From Aphelenchoides besseyi (lineage: Eukaryota; Nematoda; Chromadorea; Rhabditida; Aphelenchoididae), in assembly GCA_024699855.1 (NCBI GenBank), contig JAMPIQ010000003.1:7812001-7876000 (forward strand): DNA of 64,000 nt. Direction: 5' to 3'. The translations under genes and the position numbers were made by a program. The first letter of the stretch is position 1. Every line of letters starts with the position of its first letter. A model generated the notes under the pieces. That model worked only from the letters and a program-made list of their open reading frames with translations, had not been told where the DNA came from and did no database searches. Shown here one piece after another: positions 1 through 10,788 of the stretch.

Positions 1-1820
1 TCGAGTTTGAACGTGAGCGGTTGTTTTTTTTAACCATCTATCACAACTATCAACGTATTACGATCCAAGAAAGTCCGAATCTAGTGGCTGCTGGTCGTTT
101 GCCACGATCGAAAGACGTGATTTTGACCGGAGATTTGTGTGACTCCTGCAAACCAGGAGATGTGATCGAATTGACCGGAATCTACACATCGAATTACGAC
201 GGTTCCTTGAACAACAGTCAAGGCTTTCCGGTCTTCAACACACTCATTTTCGCCAACCACATCACTCGCCGCAATCAGTTGGAGTCGACGGAACTATCGG
301 ACGAAGACATCAAGTTGATTCGCGAGTTGTCCAAAGACCCACAGATAGCTCAGCGTATTTTCGCATCAATTGCTCCGACTATTTATGGCCATGAGAACAT
401 CAAACAAGCGATTACGTTGGCGTTGTTCCGCGGTGAAGCCAAGAATCCAAATGGAAAACACGCGATTCGCGGTGACATCAACGTTTTACTTTGTGGTGAT
501 CCGGGAACTGCAAAGTCGCAGTTTCTTCGCTACGTTTCACACGTTGCACCGCGTTCAGTTATGACTACCGGTCAAGGAGCGTCGTCGGTTGGTCTGACTG
601 CCTACGTTCAACGTCATCCGGTGACTCGTGAGTGGACTCTGGAAGCTGGTGCCATGGTTCTGGCTGACAAGGGCGTGTGTTTGATTGATGAGTTCGACAA
701 AATGAAGGACCACGATCGAACTTCAATCCACGAGGCAATGGAACAACAGTCGATTTCTGTTTCCAAGGCCGGAATCGTTACTTCTCTTCAGGTCTGATCG
801 TTTGACCATTACATTTCTGATCGTTTGTTTAGGCCCGTTGCACAGTCATTGCTGCCGCTAATCCTGTGAACGGTCGTTACGACTCTTCAAGGACCTTTAA
901 TGGCAACGTCCAGTTGACCGAACCGATTCTCTCGCGTTTCGATATTCTGTGCGTTGTTCGAGATTCCGTTGATCTTGTGGAGGACGAGTTGTTGGCTGAT
1001 TTTGTCATCAAAAATCATCGACGAATGCATCCGGACAATCAACGGACTCGTCAAACCAACAAAGACGGTGAAACACAGTTGGCAACAAGTGAACCGTCCA
1101 ATGTGGCCGATGAATCTGATTTGCCACGTTACGACGCGATCTCGGGTGTGGAGTTGATTCCACAGTCAGTTCTTCGAAAGTACATTGCCTATGCTCGCGA
1201 TAACATTCATCCGAAATTGGAAATCGAGGACGAGCGAATTTCGAAGCTTTACGCCGAACTTCGTGCACAATCAGCGAAAACCGGATCGGTTGCAATCACC
1301 ATCCGAAACGTGGAGTCGATGATTCGAATCGCTGAAGCTCACGCAAAACTGCATCTTCGTCAATTCGTTTCGGAACATGATGTTCAAGTGGCTACTCGAA
1401 TCATGTTGCAATGTTTCATCAGCACTCAACGTCATTCGGTTATGAAGCTAATGGAAAAAGTGAGTTACATTCAAGCAAACTAGTAACTTGGTCTCTCTTA
1501 GCATTTTCAACCTCAATTGCGTTACAAACGCGATATCAACGATCTTCTTCTCTACAAGCTCAAGGACCTGATTCGTGAGAAACGTCTGCAACGTCAAAAC
1601 CTGCCATCTGGAGCTCAATTGACACTTACTGACATTGAAATCGCTGAGAAAGAACTGTTGGAGCATGTAAGTGTCGAATTAAACGTATTAAGGTCATGGA
1701 TATTTTCAGGTCAAAAATCTTCGTGTCGCCAACCTCCACAGCTTCTACAACAGTCGTCTATTCACGGCTAATCATTTCACTTTCGACAATCAAAAACGAA
1801 CGATCATCCAAAGCGCTTAA
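1..1820 (+). CDS. mcm-2: MCM2 replicative helicase subunit, C-terminal part (5' end outside window)
   Basis: Replication licensing helicase subunit of the nuclear MCM2-7 ring. Four exons are visible: up to 791, 833-1459, 1502-1666 and 1710-1820, with 41-43 base introns that keep one frame to the TAA at 1818. The first exon carries the OB-fold end (SCKPGD), Walker A (GDPGTAKSQ), Walker B (LIDEFDKM) and the sensor region. The second starts with the arginine-finger region ([12 protein letters not shown]). The rest is the AAA+ lid and the C-terminal winged-helix-like part. The family is about 900 residues, so the N-terminal half lies upstream. The junction before base 40 is odd: the family sequence becomes recognisable around base 40, but no AG acceptor is visible there. 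A polyadenylation signal AATAAA lies at 1886. Confidence 0.95.
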
Positions 1821-1885
1821 CTTATGTTCTCAGTTTGTTTTCTTATTTGCACATTTTGATCTTGTCTCCAATACATTTCAATGAA

Positions 1886-1891
1886 AATAAA
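1886..1891 (+). terminator. Polyadenylation signal of mcm-2
   Basis: AATAAA 66 bases after the mcm-2 stop, on the same strand. Confidence 0.6.
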
Positions 1892-1899
1892 CGTGTCCA

Positions 1900-2520
1900 A
1901 TTGTAGATACAACAAGAGGTCGGCAGAATTGCTGTTCATTTCAAGTGGACAATCGTTTTAGTGTTCAAACTTCGGGCTTGAAATTCACTGATTTCTCATT
2001 GAGCAGTTCTCTGCAAAGAAAGTTGGTCAAAGAACGTCAATAAAAACGACTTCAGTTTCGGTGGTTTGATTGTCTTTCGCAGTTGTTTCTGCACCGGTCA
2101 TGTTGTCAATTTGAGTACAACAAGTTCCGCCTTCCTTTTTACTTCCTGTCTGAAATCGTCGATCATAAGCCGAGACTAAATTCTGAAATTCGCTGGACGA
2201 CGGCTGTTGACGAGTAATCGACAGAACAACTGAACAACAAACTCAGAATCGATCTCTAGAGCAACTGAAATGTTATGCTCAGGCTCGTGAATTGAACAAG
2301 AAATTGCATCAGAATGTCGATTTCCTTCATGCGTCTATTCCGATCGTCAGTCAAGAGTTCAATTTTCTGCGATGATGAATATACGGGAATGTCGTATAAA
2401 TGGCTGATCATAGCTGACATATGCTTTGCCTTATTGATGTTTTGCAAGTGACTCGATTTGTGTAAGAATGATGATTCAAATTCAACAGAATCGCTAATTC
2501 TCATTGTCATACAAATTTTC
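1900..2520. other. Intergenic, no gene seen
   Basis: No frame here has convincing splice sites or a recognisable product. TATA-like sequence at about 2525-2540 (two TATAA motifs) sits 70-90 bases before the MSP start codon and could be its promoter. Confidence 0.4.
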
Positions 2521-2611
2521 CATAAGGTATAAAGGTATAAGCTCAAGCCGGAACCTGCACAGTTCGTCTGTTCCTGTTTTTCTCTTTTGCTTTCAATCTC
2601 TCATCGCTATC

Positions 2612-3081
2612 ATGGCTTCGGTTGCTCCAGGTGACATCAACACTCAACCCGCTTCCAAGATCGTCTTCAACGCTCCATACGACGACAAGCACACCTACCA
2701 TATTAAAGTCAGTTTTCATGTTCTTTCCGGTCCTCATTCTTCGCTTTCAGATCACCAACTCTGGTGGTCGTCGTATTGGATGGGCAATCAAGACCACGAA
2801 CATGAAGCGTTTGGGTGTTGATCCGCCATGTGGAGTTTTGGACCCGAAGGAAGCGGTCTTGATGGCCGTTTCCTGCGACTCGTTCCAATTCGGCCAAGAG
2901 GACACCAACAACGATCGTATCACCATCGAGTGGACGTGAGTTTTGGCGACCAATGAATCCTGATCCACTTGTCCGTTTCAGCAACACTCCCGACGGTGCG
3001 GCCAAGCAATTCCGTCGTGAGTGGTTCCAGGGCGATGGAATGGTTCGTCGCAAGAACTTGCCAATCGAATACAACCCATGA
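2612..3081 (+). CDS. msp: Major sperm protein (MSP)
   Basis: Cytoskeletal protein of the amoeboid nematode sperm; it also signals to the oocyte when released. Exons are 2612-2707, 2751-2935 and 2982-3081, with introns of 43 and 46 bases, giving 126 residues, the usual MSP length. The immunoglobulin-like MSP fold is recognisable throughout: [18 protein letters not shown], the [20 protein letters not shown] core, and the terminal [21 protein letters not shown]. An AATAAA motif follows the stop at about 3105. MSP is nematode-specific, so this gene fixes the phylum. Many nematode genomes carry tens of copies; only one is in this window. Confidence 0.97.
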
Positions 3082-3129
3082 TTCTTTGTCTCCTCTTTCC
3101 GTAAAATAAATTTTCGTTTTTGAATCAAT

Positions 3130-3639
3130 TTCTCTGGTTTGTGTGCAAATAACTCGAACTTTTTGTTCTAAACTTGAAAACGAATAAGAACATCTTATAC
3201 TTCTCGAGATTTGATTTCTTTGGATTGGAAGGTAGCCACGCGCTCAGTTGACTGTTCGTCAGTCCAATCAAAATGAACTGATAAGCAACCATCTACTCAA
3301 CAGCCAGACTTTCCGTCAAAAGAAAGATCAGAGTTCGTTCAAAAGTTGCGATCTTTGGGTTACTAAAACTACTCGTTGTAACTGGACTGTAATGGCTGAT
3401 TTGTTGTTCGGACCACTAAATTCCATCAATCAAAAGCTTCTCGGAGTCGTCGACTGTTGCAACGAAAGGCCAAGCTTTTCGCTGTTGAAGAGATCGTGCG
3501 GTTCGGTGGGTGGTAGGCGGATGAGAGAGCGAAGAAAGAACATGCAGTTGGCGACCTCTCGTCCACTTCCCAGCCCATAGGTTCGCTTCCACTGCGCTTA
3601 GTCCTCTCAAATAAAAGCACCTTTTGGTGGCTAGATAGT
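3130..3639. other. Intergenic with U6 promoter at the right end
   Basis: No supported protein gene. AAATAAAAG at 3609-3617 lies about 25-30 bases before the U6 start, where the TATA box of a type 3 RNA polymerase III promoter belongs. The upstream 60-base zone should hold a proximal sequence element, which I cannot define without relatives. Confidence 0.45.
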
Positions 3640-3744
3640 GTTCATTCCAAATGAACATATACTAAAATTGGAACAATACAGAGAAGATTAGCGTTGCCCC
3701 TGCGCAAGGATGACACGCAAATTCGTGAAGCGTTCCAAATTTTT
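3640..3744 (+). ncRNA. U6: U6 spliceosomal snRNA
   Basis: Catalytic RNA of the spliceosome, transcribed by RNA polymerase III. The sequence contains the diagnostic 5' hairpin (GTTCATTCC...GAAC), the invariant ACAGAGA box (ATACAGAGAAGATTAGC) that pairs with the 5' splice site, the AGC triad, the U2/U4-pairing region and the terminal TTCGTGAAGCGTTCC stem followed by a T-run terminator. The 5' hairpin differs in detail from the common GTTC-TTCC-GAGAAC form, but the core is intact, so it is likely functional. Confidence 0.95.
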
Positions 3745-3759
3745 TGTCAAATTTTCATT

Positions 3760-4510
3760 GATTAAAACACTCAATACATTACCACAACACCAGTTCTATT
3801 TGAGCAAAACTCAATTTGATTTATAATTCATGTATTCGAAAGCCTCAAGGTTTCTCCCAAAGCTCGTTTTTTTTAAAGGATTTCTAACCATGAAAGTCAG
3901 AGATTAACGAGACTTTAAAGTTCTCAAGAATCTCAGCAATTGGGATTCTATATGTTCTTCAATGGATCGAGATAATCGACAAGCAGATTGCTGAAGAAAT
4001 TATTGCCCATGGCGAGAAAATTTAGAGTAAACGTCTTGATCGAAGACATCAAAAGCGATGTAGTGTTGAAATGGCCAGTTTCCCGTTCGTTGAATCGAAC
4101 GTCTTTTGCTCAACCACAAACAGTCACTATCGTTGCTTCTCAAGTTCGAACTCATTACCGGCAACCTGTCTTTAAGCAACTCAATTGCTAAACTGGAAAA
4201 ACCAGAACAATTGATGTAGCCGATGAAGAGAAATAAACGTGTATTTTAAGTCCAGTCATCTCTTCTGACCTCTTGGATGCTACACGGTTGTGTTCAATTC
4301 ACCTTCAATCGGTTCGTACATCAACAGCATTGAAAGCAGTGGTTCTCGTTGGCCGTTGACAGCCACGAGAAGAGGCGGTTGTGCGTTCATACGCAACCAC
4401 TAGGTCTCTCGTAACGCGGAATCGGTCTTTCTCTCGCTGCCTCAACCCCATGGCGACCCATCGGTTTTCCTGATGTCCGCAACGCATATATGTTGATGTC
4501 GAAGCATTAA
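3760..4510. other. Intergenic between U6 and U2
   Basis: No recognisable gene. The zone from about 4440 to 4510 must hold the U2 promoter; a proximal element cannot be assigned by eye. Confidence 0.4.
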
Positions 4511-4515
4511 AAGTT

Positions 4516-4698
4516 ATCGCTTCTCGGCCCTTGGCTAAGATCAAAGTGTAGTAACTGTTCTTATCAGCTTAATCTCTGGTACGAGTACTATTGTACTCAT
4601 CGAGATTAGTCAATTTTTGGGACCAGTTGGACTGGGGGGCTTGCTCCTCTTCCGACAAGGGTCGACCTGGATTTGCACTTACACCAGGAACGGCCCAC
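4516..4698 (+). ncRNA. U2: U2 spliceosomal snRNA
   Basis: Branch-point-recognising snRNA, transcribed by RNA polymerase II. The opening ATCGCTTCTCGGCC, the branch-point recognition motif GTAGTA, the stem-loop IIa region (TTCTTATCAGCTTAATCTC), the Sm site AATTTTTGG at 4612-4620, and the 3' stems IIIa/IV ending near CACCAGGAACGG are all present in order. Length of about 183 matches the family. Differences from the usual metazoan sequence are an extra A before GTGTAGTA (ATCAAAGTG instead of ATCAAGTG) and A instead of T after GTAGTA. A part of this RNA recurs at 22407-22439. Confidence 0.95.
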
Positions 4699-4924
4699 AA
4701 CATAAACTGCAATAGAGTCTGACCGATGAAAACACTTCGAGCACTCGTCGGTCACTGACCAAGAAATCGGTGCGTTGAGAGTGTTTTGTCGAGTTGAATT
4801 TTCGTTTCAGGTCATCCAAGTGCTCGACTCTGCACATTCACTCGGCAGCGATTACGGACACGATCTTCACCGTCCAAGGCGAATCAGTCCCCGCCCAGAC
4901 AGTGGACGACCAGTATTGCGGGCA

Positions 4925-5100
4925 TTAGAATGCAACGGAACAACGGAACTGAACGGAATGGAAATGGCCGGAACGGAAACGGAAAAGAACTGTCATTGTA
5001 AGTAGCGCGCATGCAATGGAACTGAACAGAAACGGAACCGGCCGGAAACGGAATTGACCGAACTGCCCGGAACTGCTATTATAAGCAGGGTGTTTAAAGT
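4925..5100 (+). repeat. GGAACGGAA-rich repeat, left copy (inverted relative to 15945-16150)
   Basis: Degenerate short repeats of the type GGAAC(T/G)GAACGGAA alternate with the motif ACTG(C/T)(C/T)ATT(A/G)TAAG. The same pattern, including CGGAACAACxGAACTGAA and CTGCxATTATAAGCA, is present as its reverse complement at 15945-16150. Confidence 0.75.
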
Positions 5101-5356
5101 GGGGAGGTTTTTGGCTCAACGGAACGGGAAACTTTCCGTTTTCAAGTATCGAACGGTTTGAATCTTTTGAGACGATCTACCGGGCCGTTGGTGGTCGTTG
5201 TGGTGTCGTTGGATTTGCCGTTTATTCCTCTACAATTCATTCCACGGGTCAATATTCAAACTGTTTCTTTTAAAAAGATACAGGCGGCAAACTGAAGACA
5301 ACGAATTCGATCACTAGTTTATTCAAAAAACGGCCTTGTAAATGAGAGGAACAAGC
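5101..5356. other. Sequence between left repeat and Harbinger transposase
   Basis: No gene. It should contain one end of the Harbinger element, but I found no convincing terminal inverted repeat with a 3-base target duplication. Confidence 0.3.
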
Positions 5357-6728
5357 TTAAATGTGCGAATCCTGCCACTCGACTGCGCCTTCATTATTGA
5401 AAAAGCGAATTAGGTGATTTCGGACGACTTTCGCGTCATGGACGGGATTGTTGTTGCGAGTTGTTCGCATGTTGCTCGGCGTTGAAAGTGGCACGTCCAC
5501 CATCGATCTCCACGTTTCAGCGTCGTTGTCGTCAGGATCAGCAAGACGAGCAGGCGATTGACTGGTCACCGCTTCTTCAATCAGGAAGTTGTGAAGCACC
5601 ACTAACGCTTTGATGATCTGATCAGCGGTCTGAACACTTGTCTCGATCGGTTTCTGAAGTACGCGCCACTTTGCTGCGAGAATCCCAAACACATTCTCTA
5701 TTACACGACGCCCACGCGAGATTCTGAAATGACAAGGAAACAATAGGGAAAAAGAGTTGAACTAACCTGTAGTTGAAAATTCGTTCTTCGTCGGTCAAAT
5801 TTCGTTTTGAGATTGGTTTCTGGAGATTTATAAGCAAGGGAAAAGCGCCATCTCCGATAAAATAATACGGGACGGGAACATCAGTCGATGGCAGGCATCT
5901 TGGTGGAGGAAGGTTGAGCGATTCTTCGCGCATCTTCTGTCGGAAATCAGTCCGGTCGAAGATCCCTGCATCTGAGTTGTGGCCGTACGAGCCAAATTTC
6001 GCGTAAAGGATTTTGTACCGGTAGTCAGAAACGGCTAACAGAACTGTTGAAAATGTCCCTTTGTAGTTGTAGTACAAGCTGCCCGATTTTGCTGGAGCAC
6101 GTAAATGAACGTGTTTGCCGTCAATGGATCCTAAATAACAAATTGAATGTAAGACGAAGAACGATGAGTACTCACCTAACGTGTTGGGCACATTCCATCG
6201 ATTCCAGAAACCCTCTGCGATCTCAGTCCACTCATCTTGAGAAGTTGGAAAGATCAGATACTTTGTGTGTAATTCGTTGTAGATCAGCGAACACACTTCT
6301 CGAACGATCAAGCTGATAGTTGAGTTATGGACATGGAAGTCTGTTTGCAGATCACGAAACGAACATCCTGTGGCCAAATATCTGAGCGTGATGACGAGCC
6401 GCTCTTGAGGGCTTATGGGCGTACGAATTGAGCGTTTCAGCAGCCTAAACCCAATGTAAAATAATGAAAGAAAACTGTTGGCATCGACTCACTTTATTCG
6501 AATCGATTTCAACAAAATCGTAAACTCGTTTAATCCCATACGCACGTAGTTACGGAAATTTGTTTCGTTGCCCTCCTCGGCCTCTTTCTTGTAAACTAGG
6601 AAACGTTGTGTGTATGATCCAACAGCTTCGCGTCGAAGCTCCGGTTGTACCCAAACTCGATGTCTTTTATGCCTGCGTCTCATGAGTAGAACTGCCAACG
6701 CAATGGCTTGAGCACGAGTGCGCGGCAT
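5357..6728 (-). CDS. PIF/Harbinger transposase (DDE, nuclease family DDE_Tnp_4)
   Basis: Nuclease of a PIF/Harbinger DNA transposon. Joining 6728-6493, 6444-6176, 6130-5767 and 5723-5357 removes three introns of 43-48 bases and gives one open frame of 411 residues with no break. The N-terminal region (RRRHKRHRVWVQP...NFRNYVRMGLNEF) and the helix-turn-helix (CSFRDLQTDFHVHNSTIS) are typical. The catalytic triad is visible: D172 in SIDGKHVHL, D262 in GDGAFPLL and E299 in RRVIENVFG. Start at 6728 (MPRTRAQA) is chosen because the upstream extension lacks family similarity. Its partner protein lies just upstream on the same strand at 6839-7777. The copy looks recent: four clean exons and an intact active site. 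Confidence 0.93.
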
Positions 6729-6838
6729 CTTCGCCCTAAACAGTTGAAAAGAAGAATGTCGACCAATTTCAGTACATTCGAATGTAACGAGTTGATAGAA
6801 GCAAACAATTTGAATAGACAATATTTATTCCGAATTAA

Positions 6839-7777
6839 TTAGTTGAATGAAACATAGACAGCACCGGCCTCTTCCTTTTCAGCAAGCATCATTAGTTCGT
6901 TCAACTTCCCAAAAACGTACGATTGATGGGACGGCTTGAGTTCAGAAATCTGTTTTCCCAGTAACATACCTCGCAACTCGTATGTCGATTGAGCATTCTC
7001 CGTTTTTGGCTCCAATACGTGCAACAAACGCTCCTCAAAATCAGAGGCTCTTGTGTATCCGGAATTTCGAGTTCTTTTTCGATTGCCGATTTTTGGTGGC
7101 GTGACCGAAACACTAGTGACAGAGCTAGAAGATTCGATCGGTTGAGTGCCGTTGAGAGAACGAGGAGATTCGATCGGCTGCGTCTCGTCGGTCACTTCGA
7201 AAGATTCTTGACTGTAGAACATGTCGTGAGCTGAAAATAAAGGCAATCAACTACTAAAGAAATCAAAATCTTACCCTCAGCGATATCTGAAAGCGTGGGC
7301 GATTCATCACCGGAACCCAACGAAGCGTTTTGCATAAGCGAAGAAGTCGACCTGAAAATACAAAGCGCAAAGAGAATAGACCTTGTGAATATCGGTACTT
7401 ACTCGGCCCGTTCTTTCGTTGCCTTTCTATAGAATTCCAACTCTTCAAAAAACGCAGGCGGAATACTAGTCGACGCACCGGATCCACTTTTTGCTGTTCG
7501 CATCTTGTTCGCGTATTTAGCGCAGGAATCCCTAATCTTTACCCAGGCTTTATATGCGTGGTCCCAAGCTGAAACAAAAAGTAGAGCAAATAATTCCAAC
7601 AAGAAGCCTACTTTCGTATTTGGCCGCCTTTGCGCATTCCTCCCACTTACGCCTTTTGTATTCGCGGTCTTTGTAGCGTGGATCGGCCAAATTCCAGAGA
7701 CTAGGGGTCTGATGTACGAATTCGACAATTATGTGTGGAAAAGGACCAGGTTCGTCTATATCACCGCTTTCCGACAT
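6839..7777 (-). CDS. MADF-domain protein, accessory ORF of the Harbinger element
   Basis: Harbinger elements encode a second Myb/SANT-like DNA-binding protein that brings the nuclease to the ends. Joining 7777-7612, 7568-7403, 7351-7275 and 7230-6839 gives an unbroken 266-residue frame with introns of 43-51 bases. Residues about 15-85 form a MADF domain: an LWNLADPRYKDREYKRRKWEE-like segment, then WDHAYKAWVKIRDSCAKY. A Ser/Thr/Pro-rich linker follows. The C-terminus (ELKPSHQSYVFGKLNELMMLAEKE) could be a BESS-like interaction helix. It ends about 110 bases before the transposase start, same strand, which supports a two-gene element. Confidence 0.85.
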
Positions 7778-8026
7778 AACGGCCAATAACCGAAGGATAA
7801 CACCGAAGAAAAACACCCGGTAGACTGCGGCAACACAACAACCGCGTCGGTGCCTAACCGAAGAAACCGATCATTTTCGCATTGATTTTACCAGCGGAGG
7901 CACGCCGCTGGCGCGCCTACGCTGGACATAAAACTCTCTACCATCGTTCTCAAGCATAATAATCATAGTCAAGATAATTCAACAATGTTCTTTACAAATA
8001 ACACAACAACCGACAAACAAAATAAA
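7778..8026. other. Probable end of the Harbinger element; short palindrome
   Basis: CCAGCGG and CCGCTGG (about 7890-7910) form a 7-bp stem around AGGCACG. No gene. The terminal repeat of the Harbinger element is not identifiable by eye. Confidence 0.35.
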
Positions 8027-8972
8027 TTAATCCATTTTTTGGTGCTTCGTGACAGTAGTCTCTTCAGCATTCAATTGACGTTTGCGAGATGGCGACTTCA
8101 AATTCACCAATTGCTTGAAGGCCAATTTGTCGCCATCGCGTTTCACCAAATCCTTGGAATTACGGACGTTCAGTTGGTAAAAATCTTCAAAAATAATCTG
8201 GTAGTTATTTGACACTGTAATTACCGTTTTTCAAAGTCACTTGAGCCAGAACAGAAACGGGATCGCCCTTGGTTATTTCTTTGCTCATTTCAGAATCTCG
8301 GTAAATGTATTCGATGCAACATTCTCCATCTGTAAGATGACCGATTTTGAGATTTTGGCTGTTCGGCACCGGGACAGCAAAAGACTTCAGAAAAAGATCT
8401 TCGAACTCTTAAAAATCGATTTGGTAAACTGTTTTAAAAATACAAACACACGGAACCATTTGTTTTGGTCTTCGCTCTTGAGTTCATTGAACTTTTTCAC
8501 GATCGTCTTTCCTTGTTCAACTGATGCATTGTCAAGATTCCAACTTCGATAATTCCTCCTGCATTCATTTGAAGCTCAATAGACAGATTGCCTCGATTTC
8601 AATTCGCATTCTTGATTGATTTGGAAGTGCAGTTTTGAAGATACAAAACCTAAAAACAAAATTCACTTTGATATTAAATAAAGACACAAAGGCAATCTAA
8701 TCAACTCTACCATTTTACAGACTTACATTGCCGACTTCAAACGGTGGACCATCTTGAGTTGCAAGTGGAAGCCAAATTACGACCTGCACCGAGCTTTTTG
8801 CATGGTTTTGTAATACCACGATCCAACGGGAAACTTCGCCGTTGTCTTTGATGAACGGCTCGAATTTCGAAACATAACCACACACTTCAAGTTGATATTG
8901 GCTGCCCGTGATTGATTCAAACGTTTCGTCCGTTGTAAAGTTTTCGGGATCGAATTCGTCGTTCATTTTCAA
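8027..8972 (-). pseudogene. RPA-like single-stranded-DNA-binding (OB-fold) gene remnant
   Basis: The first exon (8972 down to about 8725) encodes 80-odd residues resembling an OB-fold of RPA70: YQLEVCGYVSKFEPF, then SRWIVVLQNHAKSSVQVVIWLP. It ends at GGCAAT|GTAAGT and the sequence continues as VLYLQN after a TTTTTAG acceptor. Further down, pieces in shifted frames follow (NAGGIIEVGILTMHQL; FAVPVPNSQNLKIGHLTDGE; GDPVSVLAQVTLKNG), then a last 62-residue frame ending at 8027. Several shifts and stops make the gene broken. It lies directly downstream of the Helitron helicase on the same strand; RPA-like ORFs are known cargo of Helitrons, so I infer it belongs to that element. OB-fold assignment is by pattern only. 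Confidence 0.55.
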
Positions 8973-9301
8973 CTCTCACAAAAACTGAAACTAAATAATA
9001 CGTAAATAGCTCAGTAAGAAAGGATTCACCAAAAATTGAACTTCACAAAAATCGACAGACGACCGATCTTCTTTCTGATTTCACACACAAATAAACGGAA
9101 TTAATTTTGAGCCCATAAAGAAGATCAGTTCACTAATTTGTTATGACCATTACAATGAGCTTGAGTTGGACATTTACTACAACATTCGCATTAACCTTTA
9201 ACACTTTCAAATTCAAATTAATCATGTCTTTCGAAGTTTACTTTTAGAATGTTATTAGATATAAAATAAGAATAAGTAATGCAATAAACAAAAAATAGAT
9301 A
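8973..9301. other. AT-rich spacer between Helitron helicase and RPA-like remnant
   Basis: No frame or RNA signal recognised. Confidence 0.4.
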
Positions 9302-10767
9302 CTACAATATTGATTTAAATACAACATTTTTACATTTTCCGTCAGCATTATTGGCGAGTTTTACCTTCAAACTTTCCCAATTTCTAACTCTCGATATTCC
9401 AACATACAATTGTCCATGAGAGAAACAGTCAGTTTCATCCAATTTCAATCCAACTTTTTCTAATGTTTGGCCTTGAGATTTGTTGATAGTCATCACAAAT
9501 GATAACCGGACAGGGAATTGCTTACGATAAAAAGTCACCGGTAGATTCTTCGAACATTCTAATGTAATCCTTGGAATGAATACCGTCTGTCCTGCTTGAT
9601 CTCCAGTAATAATTCGACAAATCAAAACATTCGATTTCAAATCTAAGATTCTTAATCTTGTTCCGTTGCACAACCCACTTTCAATGTCTAAATTTCTCAT
9701 GACCATAACAATTGCATTTTTTTAAACTTTAAACTGTGCAATGGAATTCCTGTAGGATTGATCGTATGCAGTAATTCAGTCATGTATCTGTGCTTTGAAT
9801 TATCCTGCTCACGAATCTCATCAATACTATCATAAACTTGCGTTGCATTGTCAATCAATCTAAGAGCTCTTGAATTCATTTCATCTACTTCACGATTAGT
9901 TGGAGCTAAAATCGCGCAGTTTTCCATACTCTCAATATTAGAATCAGAGATCTTGTCCGAAAAAATTTCTTCGAGCAAATCGTGAGTTAACAAACATTTA
10001 TCAGGAACTTGCACTCGATCTTCTTCATCATTCAAAACTCCTTCTCCTATTTCCAGAATTTCTTTTGCAAAATCTATTTGTCCTTGATCCGCTCTCGTGT
10101 TCTTCGACAATTTAACAATCTTGAAGCTTCTCCACAAATAACTTCCTTTCAAACTAATTCGAATCAACTGCTCAGGTGTTGCTTTTTCCTTTATTGGCAA
10201 AGTCTGTCGGAAATCACCTCCAAATAGCATAATCTTTCCTCCAAACATAACATTCGAATTACCGGTAATTTCTCTGAGCGATCGATCAATAATTTCCAAA
10301 ATATACTTGGAAATCATGGAAGCTTCATCGACAATAAAAACATCAGTTTCTTTTAGATCTTTTTCAGCGTTAGTTCCTTTGATAATTCCTGCTGTTGTGT
10401 TTTCATCAATATCAATTCCAAGCTTAAAATGACTGTGAATTGTTTTACCTTTAGGCAATAAAGTAGCTGCAATATTTGTGTAGGCCATGGAACTTACTCT
10501 TTTTGTCATTCCACTTAAGACGTTGTACAACGGTCGATAGATAAATGTCTTTCCTGTTCCGCCAGGACCGTCAATAAAATAACACTTTTGAGACAATACA
10601 TTCTTACGAACAACAATCAGCAATTCATTTACAATCTTTCTTTGATCATCATTCAACTGTCCATACATCTGTTGACCTTTCTCTTGATATTCCTTTATCG
10701 AGATTGCGTTTGAATCAATTGTCAACTTTTTCATTTGGGTTTCATCAATAACTTCAGAGCTGTTCAT
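9302..10767 (-). pseudogene. Helitron Pif1-like helicase domain (one frameshift)
   Basis: Superfamily 1B helicase of a Helitron rolling-circle transposon. The large piece (10767-9697, 356 residues) has Walker A GPGGTGKT (around 10560), the VDEASM Walker B equivalent and the GGDFRQTLP motif. The second piece (9706-9302, 134 residues) continues as the C-terminal RecA-like fold with INKSQGQTLEKVG and HGQLYVGISRV. The break at about 9715 falls in a run of A after LHSLKFKK: reading one base over restores a normal KNAIVMVMRN continuation, so a single-base length change in a homopolymer explains it. An in-frame TAA separates this part from the Rep tail upstream (10789). Confidence 0.9.
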
Positions 10768-10788
10768 TTCAAAATTTAGAAAGTTTAT

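Noticed and set aside
7886..7925. GC palindrome as the 3' end of the Helitron
   Set aside because: No CTRR follows at the right distance on the minus strand; it sits nearer the Harbinger element.
8241..8552. 103-codon plus-strand frame
   Set aside because: It is antisense to the RPA-like remnant, which explains the codons better.
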